Origin: Trichostrongylus colubriformis
Taxonomy: Eukaryota; Nematoda; Chromadorea; Rhabditida; Trichostrongylidae
Reading direction: 5' to 3'
Assembly: GCA_963978905.1 (NCBI GenBank)
Contig: OZ022259.1
Span: 14,942,001-15,006,000 of the forward strand
DNA: 64,000 bases
In this document: positions 1 through 10,700 of the stretch, in pieces
Position numbering within the stretch: position 1 is the first letter of the stretch
Layout: each line of letters opens with the position of its first letter
Notes under the pieces: model-generated
Database searches by the model: none
Told to the model about the DNA's origin: nothing
The model's input: only the letters and a program-made list of their open reading frames with translations
Made by a program: the position numbers and the translations under genes

Positions 1-3000
1 AAAGGTCGTTCGTGACCAAAGGTGATCGGACACTTACCATCATCTTTCGTCTTCGCTTGATTTGGATCGTAATCAAGCGCTTTGCAAAGCGACGGCGTCC
101 AGTTGATTAGGTCGTTTTCCGAAAACCTTCCCTTCCATCGAAGATGAGTCCATGGATTTTTCACCATCAGAAGACGTTTACCCTTGAAATTAATCAGCAA
201 TAGCGACAGGTGAGAACAAGCTGACTGCTGATGATAGAGATATTAATGAAAAAAACGTGAAACGGTGTCCTTTCTACCGGCATGCATTGAAACATGACAG
301 AAACCGCATAACTCAAGCGAAGAAAATTTTGAAACTACTGCCACTCCGTTTCACTTTTTTAGCATTCTTACGACTATTACCAGTCCACATAGAGAAACAA
401 CTAAAACTCGTCCACAGAGAGCCCTGCTCTGCTTGTTCTGCTCTACGCGATCACATTTGGATGCCAATTTTCGTAAACTGCTCCTATCCATCATGGCTTC
501 AGTTACGTTAGTCTCTTGTAATTGAATAATGTTACGATAGATTTGAAGTTATACGCGAACATGGCCTTGATAGTAACATAGAGCTTTCAAATGTTGCAAT
601 TATGTACTATGCCGACTATATCCATTAATTTTGTTATCAGCTGCCTTTCATGCATTTTTAGTGAGACATTTTCTACCTTGCTCTTGAGCAAATGAATTGT
701 GTGAAACTTCTTTAACACACCTCTCAAGTGGATAAAATGCTGTGGCCGAGCATTTTCTCGTAGCCTTGATTAACTACCAGGACTCCGTCGGCGTACGCTG
801 CTGATGACCCCTAACAGCTGCTTGCATTTTAACATTCCCATCTTTCAGCTCAATCTTTCCTCAACCACAAGGCTTGCATGATGATGTGCTTCGATCCTCC
901 CTACACCGTTGGTCCCTTATACTATGTAGTACCAAGAAGGTAACTTCAAACAACGTAACCATCCAGGGAGCTCCACCAGAATTACGAAGGCTTACATATG
1001 AAATCACGAGAGCAACATAGCTAAGCAACTTCGTCGTGTGAGAACGAAACCAAACAAAGCTGCAGAATTAGAAAGAAAAATGCTGAAGCTTGAGCAACTT
1101 ACATCGATTTTTCGAAGGTCCAGAACCGCGTATGCGTGGCAATCAACAAGGCCAGCTCGATCACAAATATCTGGGCTCAGTTTTCCAGTTGCCAGCGTAA
1201 TCAGACAGTCTCCACGATGAAAACGAGACAGAAGCTTTTCGAAAACCTACTCAGAACGATGATAAAAGATATTTTGAAGCAGGCGCTGACTAGAAGCCCA
1301 TAGCCGGGAACAAACACTAACCTTGTTCCCGTCAAATGATGGATCACGATCCTTTATTGATATCCGGTCAGGAATCCATCCGGTTAGAGCATGCAAATCA
1401 ATATTCTGAAAGGAGCACTTTGATAGTGCGCTGGAACACCTCCAGTTACCATAACTATGCAAATGAACACATAATCAAAATACCGAATTGGACCCGGGAA
1501 AATCGTAACCGCCCATAACTTTGAGATACGCTTTTTCCAACAAGGAAACCCACAGTTCTCCTTTACTTTGACTGTGTGAACACAAGAGGCACATGTTTTC
1601 GTCTGTAGGAAGGTAATCGTCTATTATGACCTAAAAACACCAATCAGTAAAACACAGAGAAAAGGCTTAGTAACTGACCGTAACGATAAATTACCTTTCT
1701 CCAAACCCCATTAATATGAAATTTCACCATATACTTCCCAGATGGATTGTATACCGGTTGGCCTGCTTTGTTCTGTGGATAAATAATGCTGAAAAGAGTA
1801 ACCATACATGGGTAAAATATGGGTAATCTTGACCAGTATATGCCCTCAAAAGCACAATGGTAAAAAAGTAAAATAACAAAAGAAGTTATATACTCCGTTA
1901 CCTAGTAATGACTTGTTTACCAAATCTCTTTTCGTAGCGAGCAGTGATAGAGAGCGAGGCAACAAATGAGCAATCCGATATCACAGTCTGAGAATGCATA
2001 AAATTTAACGAGTATCGCCTTTCAACATACCGAAAGTACGGAAAATACCTGTTTTATTGTACCACTATCGATTGTACCAATTAGTTTCGGCTCCTCAAAA
2101 ATTTCATGAGGGCGCAACCACGCCTTTATTCTCTTTTTTTGTTTTTCTGTTAGAGCAAGTTTGCCATCTTTGTCACTGAAAAGCGAGTCTCCAAGAGGAT
2201 TGCAAATCAGCTGGAAAAACCGAAAAAGCTATATACCTACGTGAATGGAATGGAGTAGTTAAATTTTTCTTTGAGGTCCACAGATAAAAATGGTACGTAT
2301 TTACGACCGTTTATGTAAGACGTAGTTGCAAGCACTGCAAGTTCTTCTTGCGTTAGGCCGACTGCGGCAGCCTAAATCAATGGAATGGCTGTAACACGAG
2401 AAAAATAAAGTGCCATGAAATTTCAGGCGGAAATTTTAATGTTCTGAGGATGACCTTAGTAAACTGATAATTCCGTGCATAAACAAAACTCAGTGGTGAA
2501 TGAAACGTCTTACCAAAGAAAACAGTGAGAAGGAATATCAGCCCACTAACTAAAGAATAAAATTCGAAAAAAGAAAAAAGAGTCAAACAATGAATCATCA
2601 TCAGGTTTTTAACTGCTGGGGGAGGGGGATTGAAAAAAGGGGACTGTCACAAAGCAATGGAAAAATAACCGTGTTGCTAAAAAAAACTCGAGAAGAACAA
2701 AGCTCACGGTACCTTACGCGGTGTGATCGGCGATGGAGAAGGAGTGCTGTATTCGGACGGTGGATCGGCCGCCAAGTTGAGGCGAGATAGCTCTGTAAAA
2801 TATTAATATACTTTGTAAATTGTCGAAGAAGCGAAAAAGTTACCATCAACTGGGACATCAGGAAGGTTTTCAGTGAGCGCCTCAACTCTTTTCTGTTCTT
2901 CAACCTTTTTGAGATGCTCAACACGTTCCAACGCACTATTGGCAATTTTTCGAAGCTTCAATCGAAGGTCTCCTTCAGCGCAGTTTTCACCCTGAATAGA

Positions 3001-4890
3001 AATAAACAGATGTTCGCAATGGGAAAGATAAGGTTACGTTCCACTATTAGTAAACAATTATACCGCTTGGATGCACACTTGGATTGCCTCCGAATACCAA
3101 TCAATAGCCAAGGAACAATGTCCTGCCTCATCCAGCAATTGAGCCTTGAGAACCGCAAATTCAGCTTTCTCGAGTAAGATTCTGCTCGGAGACTTCGTAG
3201 TCTTAAAAGACAGTAGAATGGCGAATAACATTGCTCAAAAGAGAAGCGATGCACCCAACATTACCTTTGCAAGTTCAAGTAGGCGATGTAGATCCCGTTT
3301 CAGGAACTCGGCACGTTCCACATATTCGAGTGCACTTTTCCGAAATGCGGGCGAAGCCTGAAAGCGAGTTGGGATCTAAATCAATATCCAATGAACATCG
3401 AGCACTGGACACTGATCAATTCATTGATTTCTTAATGGAAAGGAATCGGGATGGAAAATTGCTTTGTTTATACCATGCGACTAAAGCCGAAGCGGAACAA
3501 TACGGAGGTGTTCTGAACTGCCCCACCGAGTGCTTTCTGGGATTTCCATCACTACATCCTACTTCCAATAAATTCACAGCAAGAGCTGGCTATCTAAATC
3601 CGTATGAAAAGAACATATGGTCTTTGTTGATCATTCAATTATTAAGAATCACTTCTGATCACTAGCGGGACCACCTTCGGAATAACGACTTCTAATTTGA
3701 GAAATCTCAATCACTCCATAACCGTTGTGTAGTGGGGCTCAAGTGCCATACGAAGAAAGGAAACCTTAAATCCGTAAGTGCAGCTGTAGAAAAGGGGGTA
3801 AACAACTTGCGGTGCAAGAAAACATACTCAACGTGGCGGTTTGTTCCCACTGGGACACACTACTTCCCTTACTCATTCACTCCATTATTGCTAAGAACAC
3901 TACCTCAGAAAAATCAGCTGATTAGATTGGTAACCATTAAAAAAAAAACTAGGGCTAGTTATAATACGGTGTTATATATTAACCATCAGCTTAGCTGATG
4001 ATTTATACACAGTGATGATGATTCCTTTAAAATCTCACAAAGGATTTCTGATATCCACGATGTCCTTCCAAATAGATCGTGTTTGGAACATGGGGAAATA
4101 TATGATGAACTATTCGAATATGGGATCGACGTAGAGAGCATATAGTAAGGTAAAGGGCAATGCAGCATAACTAATTACAGTCAGTTCAAGTGCAATTATC
4201 TCATCCAAAGTCTTTGCATCGTATGACAAACTGACTTATCCTAAATGGAGAAGAAGACCTCAACATCCTGACAATTTTTTTCAGATGGTTGGAAGCTGAA
4301 GCAACATTGAGCTCCCCTTCACCTTATTAAAAATTCCTACTTTAATTTGAAGAAGACCACCGAAAGAGAAAAACACTATATTCTAATATACCGAAAAGAG
4401 TCTCCTGAAACTTGAACTTGAACTATGAATTTCACAACTGATGAGTGATTTTATCAAAGAAGTTACGTCAACAAAAAAAAAACAACTCCAAAAGCAGAAC
4501 AATTTGTCGTGCTATCACTTTGTATTAGGCCTGTTTTTGTAACATTCCCCTTCAAAAATGTTTAAAAACAAGAAACAATCAAGTTTCCGCCCAGAGCATT
4601 ACCAGAATCGTCAGACCATCTGCAGCTCCATGTAAAAAAATATGCAGCACGGCAATCGCTATCAGGTGACAGACGTCACCCCACAGTTCAATCGATTCCA
4701 GCAATAAATGGAAAATGTTTCTAAAGAACCGGTGTTTTCTTACCTTTCCGGATTGCACCAAGGCCAAAATACGATCAGCAGCTTCTCCATAGCAATAAAT
4801 GGCCTCCTCATAGCGTTGAGCTTGATCGAAGGCTATGGCACGTTGGGCTAGCTGCATCGCCGACGACGTCGCATGGCCGTAGTCGCTCAT
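1..4890 (-). CDS. CAPN7: Calpain-7 (PalB-type) cysteine protease, 5' part, runs off left edge
   Basis: Thirteen exons join in frame: 4744-4890, 3265-3357, 3064-3201, 2844-2991, 2713-2792, 2241-2371, 2049-2175, 1902-1987, 1695-1788, 1484-1630, 1322-1405, 1103-1246 and 38-182. All have GT donors and AG acceptors and consistent phases, giving about 521 residues before the edge. Residues 1-80 and 81-175 are two MIT domains, which in the family bind ESCRT-III. The papain-like core follows, with Cys294 in VISDCSF, His462 in [10 protein letters not shown] and Asn482 in VKNPW. All three sit four residues after the human calpain-7 positions as I remember them, so the protease is predicted active. The C2-like C-terminus lies outside the window. 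Intron 1 (3358-4743) and intron 12 (183-1102) show nothing recognisable. The start is the ATG at 4890; a GTG two codons upstream is ignored. The exon at 2713-2792 could alternatively end at 2718. Confidence 0.9.
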
Positions 4891-5234
4891 CGCCACTGGC
4901 GTCTCACCCCCTGCCTCGGCCCGCCTGCATGCCCCCCACGTGGGTACACAGGCGGCATCACACGGCGGCTGTCAGTAGTGCATACGTGAGAACGTTCCCA
5001 ATGAACTGATGCTCAAAGCAATTGAGCGTTTCTGGACGGATTCCTTAAGAAATTCTGGATGAGAAATTTCTCCCAGCATCAAAAACTAAAGCGGTAGGAC
5101 TAGCTGTGGTGTTAGAATTGGACACCATTTTTGGACGAATGTGGCTCAGGGGAGGGGGGGAGAGGAGGGTTTGCGGAGGCGCAGGTGTGTACCCTTATGT
5201 CATGATATCGCACACGACTGGAGGGGAGACGGTC
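4891..5234. other. Intergenic stretch upstream of the calpain gene
   Basis: No coding or RNA gene is visible. This is the presumed promoter side of the calpain-7 gene. I see no convincing TATA or trans-splice signal that can be singled out. Confidence 0.5.
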
Positions 5235-5440
5235 GTTTGGCGCGGCCTCTGTAGCTATTTTTCAAGGGGGCGCTGCCAAAGCTCCTCCCCTAAAAAGCCC
5301 TAGGCTTTAATTTTCCAATGGGGCGCAGGGGCCGTTGCTCATCATAGGGGGCTCTCCCAGACGGCGAAGGGCTCGCCCCCTATGATGAGCAACGGCCCCT
5401 GCGCCCCATTGGAAAATTAAATACTGGGGCCGCGCCAAAC
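5235..5440. repeat. Foldback MITE with nested hairpins
   Basis: The inner arms 5306-5352 and 5375-5421 are reverse complements over about 47 bp with a 22-bp loop. An outer inverted pair lies at 5235-5247 and 5428-5440 (gtttggcgcggcc and its complement). There is no coding potential. It looks like a non-autonomous foldback element. Confidence 0.75.
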
Positions 5441-6626
5441 AACATGCACCCCGATGGGAGGCGTGTGCGAGTTATGCTCGGCGCTGTAGTTGGGTCTTAG
5501 AGCGATTACACGGTAACGCTAGGATCGCTACACACAGATGATTTGTTTTCACGTGCGGGCTACCACTGCCCACATAGGCTTCCCAGGGGATCAAACCACT
5601 TTCCCACATATGGCCGCCGCTCCCCGGAGTTATGGGCTGTAACCCTCCTACAGACCACTCTAAGTACAACAGCAAGTACACCGATTACGTCAATTACATT
5701 TATTATATACATAATTGTTCACATTAGTCGACCTACTCTCATCATCCTGCCGGATCTCAGGTCCGACCGTGCTTCATCCTCTGAGGGTTGACCAATGGAA
5801 TCATAGCGGTAAGCGGTAACCCTGCACCCTGCAGGCTATCTACCCCGCCTACAGCCGTCCACGTCCTCGGGTGTAATGGACGTGGGCATGCCAGCGCTCA
5901 ACCGAGCCGATCGCAGTGCGCCCAACCGCACCGCGTCCTGACGACCTGCACTACCAAGATTTCAACAGTCCGGCCTGGCATCCTAGCGGCTGACGCTCGG
6001 TGCTCCTCTCCTCCCGGAGAGAAAGGTGTATAAGCACCGAATGGCAGTGAGGACTCCTTTTATAGAGCCACGGCTGTGGGGGGGGGGGGGGGGGCGGGAG
6101 CGCGGTGCACCCACAGGAAAAGTCGCGAACCCCGACATCAGCAACGATGTGCACGCGACCACCTGCACAGACGCACCTCAGGTATAGACGCGATCTCATG
6201 GTTGGGCGTGTCCTCTAACACTCTGGGCTCTCAAAGATTTGCCTAAACCTTATCAGGGAAGGAGCTTGACAGCGTCGTCAGCAATCTTCCGAGGCAAGAC
6301 GTCAAGCCGCGTCTGCCCACCCCGAGCCACATTGACTCGTCATTTTTGTCAAAATTTCTTTACATGCTGAAACCAGCTCAAGTTGCCGTAAAATTAGGTG
6401 GATACGTTTTCGCTCAAAAAACCTAAAAGCGCATGTAAGCTAAGGTACAGCTAGCCAAACGCCTCACTTAATGTGGATGACTAGCCTCTTGCGGGAGCGA
6501 GAGTGGGTGTTTCAATTAGGTCATCGCGTCACGCGAATTGCGTTGCCTCGCGAGCCAATAGCTTCGCTGTCCTGCTGCGAATTGGCAGCGCGCTAGAAGA
6601 CGCGGCCAGCCTTCACGTGCCTGACC
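5441..6626. other. Gene-free flank of the LTR element, with poly-G tract
   Basis: No gene can be supported. A run of about 17 G residues lies near 6078-6094. Several CG-rich fragments resemble the small repeats seen elsewhere in the window. The stretch ends at the CACT that is duplicated on the other side of the LTR retrotransposon. Confidence 0.5.
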
Positions 6627-6630
6627 CACT

Positions 6631-6938
6631 TATCAGATAATAGGTTGATCGGGCCTACTACTGAAGGGGTGTAGGTGTAGCGGTAAGGGTATAGGATGTA
6701 TAACAAGAGACATGGGCTATATATATTTATTATGTATATGATTACATGAGGAAAGGGGGAAAGGGAAAGGTGAGGAAGTGGCTGCCGGGATAAGTGACTG
6801 CTGGAAGCCTGGAACAGCAGCTTAAGTAGTCGCCTGCCAGCTCCGAAGTCGAGGTGTCGTCGCATGATTGGCTGCTGGCGCATGATGACGAGGCTTGAGG
6901 ATCGATGCTTGAGGATCGATGAACTGGAGGACCTGACA
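6631..6938 (-). repeat. 3' LTR (308 bp)
   Basis: Reads identically to 21508-21815. In sense orientation it begins TGTCAGGTCC and ends CTGATA, so the termini are near-inverted (TGTCAG / CTGATA) rather than the usual TG...CA. It contains an AATAAA on the minus strand (6726-6731) and a short direct repeat of atcgatgcttgagg / atcgatg near 6900-6920. Confidence 0.93.
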
Positions 6939-6950
6939 TCTCCATTCCTT
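6939..6950 (-). other. Polypurine tract candidate
   Basis: On the minus strand the 12 nt immediately before the 3' LTR are AAGGAATGGAGA, purine but for one T. This is the expected position and composition of the plus-strand primer of an LTR retrotransposon. Confidence 0.65.
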
Positions 6951-7791
6951 ACAGTGAGCTCGTCCTCGAGCTCGAGATAACATAACAACTCCACGAGTTA
7001 GTGTTCTTCACTTGCATAGAAATAGGTATGACTGATGACAGTTGTACGTAACACAGAAAGATGCCTTCGAGGTCAGAGAGCCACTACATGACTACGTCTT
7101 CGCTCTTGGCAATAGTCATCAAAAAGTCATTATCGGCACTAACTCCTTGAGATGTAAGGCTTTACAACGAAATCGTTATATGGAGAGCGGACTTCAAGAA
7201 ACGTCATACGCGAATATGCTAAGAATGTTCCAGTACAATATACGGCGAAAAGGCGAATGGGGGCCGGCCACTCACATCGTGGAAAGATAGCTCGTCCTCG
7301 AGCGTTAAGGTATACGGTAAAGAGGTGATACAATATATGGGGGTTGACAATGACATACTTATTCTACGAGTGAAAAATACCTAATCAAAAAAGTGTGTAA
7401 AATTAGGTTCAACATTGCCTAAACGACAGCGAAATTGTAGTCTATGTGTTAAACAATTCGTAGAAAAATAGCATAAAAAAAATAGATTCAGCCCTTTGTT
7501 TTTTTTTTTTTTTTTTTTTTTTGATATTTTGAGTATATATGAGATAACATAGATATGTGCGTATTTATGTAAAATAAGCACTGTGCATGTATTACAAAAC
7601 GATGTGACGTAATACGTGTACTAATCTGTTTATAATAATGATCGACTAGTACACGGGCGTGTGAAAGCAAGGGAAGTTTTTTTTTTTTTGTTTTAGCTGC
7701 CCTATGTGTTTCTTTGAACCGCCAATTCAAAGAAAATGGTGATTTCGCGACTGTGCGGCTTATGGAAGGAAGACAAACTGACCTAGGAGAA
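6951..7791. other. Element 3' untranslated region
   Basis: Sequence between the stop codon of the pol frame and the polypurine tract. It has no supported ORF. It contains two long T runs (about 7499-7522 and 7677-7690), A-runs on the sense strand. Confidence 0.6.
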
Positions 7792-10700
7792 TCAGATGGA
7801 TGATTCTCCTCGATTTATCCACGATGTACGGGAACCAGCCTGTTTATTTTGTAAACGACGCGAACGTCTTACATCTGTGTGTTCAGTGGCGGTTGACGTT
7901 TCCTCAGGGGTCACAAGAATTTGTTGTTGTGGGGTTGGGGTGGAAACGTTAGCCGTCATTAAACGAGGTGAATACAATTTGAGGCGGTTGATGTGAACAG
8001 TTTGTCGTACAGGACGACCTATGATGTTAGTAATTCCTATGTTAGGGTGGTTGATTTGCCCAACCGTGTACGGGCCTTTCCATTGGTTTGTCAATTTTGA
8101 ACGAACTGTGTCGTCATGGAGAAGTACTAGATCTCCAACGGAAAGTTCCGTGGGGTATACCTTGTTGGAGAGGTCATATCCTGTTTTGTACTGCTTGGTT
8201 TTGTTCGCAATTTCGTTACCAACTTCCATAATCGTGTTTTGCAGACCAGCAGTAAACTGATCCGCGAAGTCGTCGGTGGAGAACACAAGCCGCGTTGGGA
8301 GCTCGTGTAGGATGTCGCTCCATGTAATAGGGCACCTACCATGCACCACGAAGAACGGACTATAGCCTGTAGTCACATTTTTACTACAGTTATAAGCAAA
8401 AACGATGGGTTGTAGGAAATCCGTCCAATGGTCCCTGGCTTCGGAACAATATGCTGTGAGAGAGTCAGTAATGACCTTTACCAGTCGTTCCGCTTGGCCG
8501 TTAGCTTTATGGTTATAACTTGTAGTGAATTTGTTTGTTATACCTAGTGCCTTGTTGATTTTGATGAACATCTCACTAGTGTAGTTGGAACCGCGATCCG
8601 AGACAAGCTCCTTGGGGACGCCATGTTTAGAGATGACATCATTTACCAAAGCTTTGACAACGGATTCTGTGGTTTGCTGCACTAGTGGGGTGCATACTAC
8701 AAATTTGCTGAAGGCGCACACTGTGATAGAAATGAATTGGCTACCATCAATGCATTGTGGTAGAGGACCTATGACGTCAGTGTGGATGCGCTCGAAAGGG
8801 CGTTGAGGCACAGGGAAGGATCCTAATTCTTCGCGAATGATGTGCTTGGAGGGGGTTTTCACTTTTTGGCAAACCGGGCAAGAATTGATGTATGTTGAAA
8901 CATCCTGAAATAGGTTTGGCCAAAAGTATTTTTCCTTGATCTTTTTGTATGTTTTCTGTATTCCAAGATGTGATCCTAATAGTGGTGTATCATGAAATGC
9001 TGTTGTGATTGCTAATTGCATAGTTTCATCTGGAACAACTAGTTTTGGTTCACCATGTATGGAATAAAATAAAGAGTTGTTAATCATTGAGAAGTGTTCC
9101 AATTTGTTTTCAAATTCTTGGGGTGGTTCATCAATTTCGTTGTTTAAGAATTTGATGAGCTGGCCGTATTTTGAGCTTCTTTGGCTTTCCTGTATATCTG
9201 CTAGTGAGGGTAGGGTGTTGGCTATAATTGAATTTATACGCGGTAAAGGGTATCGACTGAGGAAGTCACAAAATGTGTTGTGTTTCCCAGCGCGGTATTC
9301 AATTGTGAGGTCATATGCTTGAATCGAAATTTGGTATTTGGCAAGGCGGCCGACTAAGTCGGACCTGTGAAGAAGTGATTTGAGCGGAGCGTGGTCTGTG
9401 ACCAAAGTAATCCGTGCGTTTGCTACGTAGGGGTAGAAATGTGTGAGAGCAAAAACAATGGCAAGAGCTTCGAGCTCAATGACAGCATAGTTTTTCTCAT
9501 GTTTGTTGAGGGAGCGACTACAGTACGCAATAGGTTGTTCGCTTTTTGTGGTGGGGTTGGTCTGTAACAAACACGCTCCCAAGCCAATGGTGGACGCATC
9601 TGTGTGTATGATATATGGTTGTCCAAAAGTGGGGGCAACAAGAAGGGGGGCGTTAATGAGAGCTTGTTTGAGAGCTAGAAATGCTTTTTCATGAACTGCG
9701 GTCCATACGAAGGGTGCGTTTTTGATGAGTAAATTATTTAGTGGGGTAGCAATTATAGAAAAGCGTGGGATGTAGCGACGGAAATATGAAGCAGCTCCAA
9801 GAAATGACTTTATGTCTCTCACGTTTTTGGGGCTTGGGATTTGAGCAATGCTAGCTACTTTTTGTGGGTTAGGGCGAGTGCCGTTTTTACTAATAAAGAC
9901 ACCTAGGTATTGTACTTCGGTTTGAAAGAATGAACATTTTTCTGGAGTTAGTTTCATTCCAAACCTTCTTATACGTACAAATATTTCTTCTAGGTCAAGC
10001 AGATGTTGGTTAATTGACTGGCTTGCAATGATGATGTCGTCAATGTAAGCAAAACAGCATGCTTGTACGTCTCGAATTAGATTATTGGCTACTCGTTGAA
10101 AAGTGCCAGGGGCACCTTTAAGACCTTGTGCCATTACAGTAAAATGGTACAATCCCATGAAAGAAGAAAAGGCCGTACGTTCCTTATGCTCCTTTGTCAA
10201 AGGGATTTGAAAAAAACCACTTTTAAAGTCGAGAACGGAGTATATCTCTTTGCCACTTACAAGATCCAAAATGTCTTGCATATGGGGGATACAATAGGTC
10301 TCTGTTTCCGTAATAGCATTTATTTGACGATAGTCCACCGTGAATCTCCATTGGTCTTTATTTGGTCCCTTTTTAACCAATACTATAGGAGATGCAAATG
10401 GGCTGGTACTTGGTTCAATGATCCTTGTTCTTAGCATCTCTTTGATTTGATGCTCTATTTCTTGTCGTTTTTCCAAGGGCACCCGATAGGGGCGTTGTTT
10501 GGGGATTTTGTGGTGTGGGATAAAATTAATGCTGTGAGTAATAGGTCCTGTGTAACGACCGAGATTGCCGTCGTTACCTACGAAACATTGTTTGTACTTA
10601 CTGAGTAGAATTTTGAAAGCGTGAAAATGGTTATTGTTTAAAATAGAGTGATTGTATTGAATTCTACTCAGAAGTGGTTTGGGTGGTTGAACGTTTGGAA

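Noticed and set aside
257..511. Plus-strand frame of 84 codons
   Set aside because: It lies in a calpain intron on the opposite strand and has no homology signal.
7381..7730. Lysine-rich minus-strand frames
   Set aside because: Artefacts of the T runs in the element 3' untranslated region.
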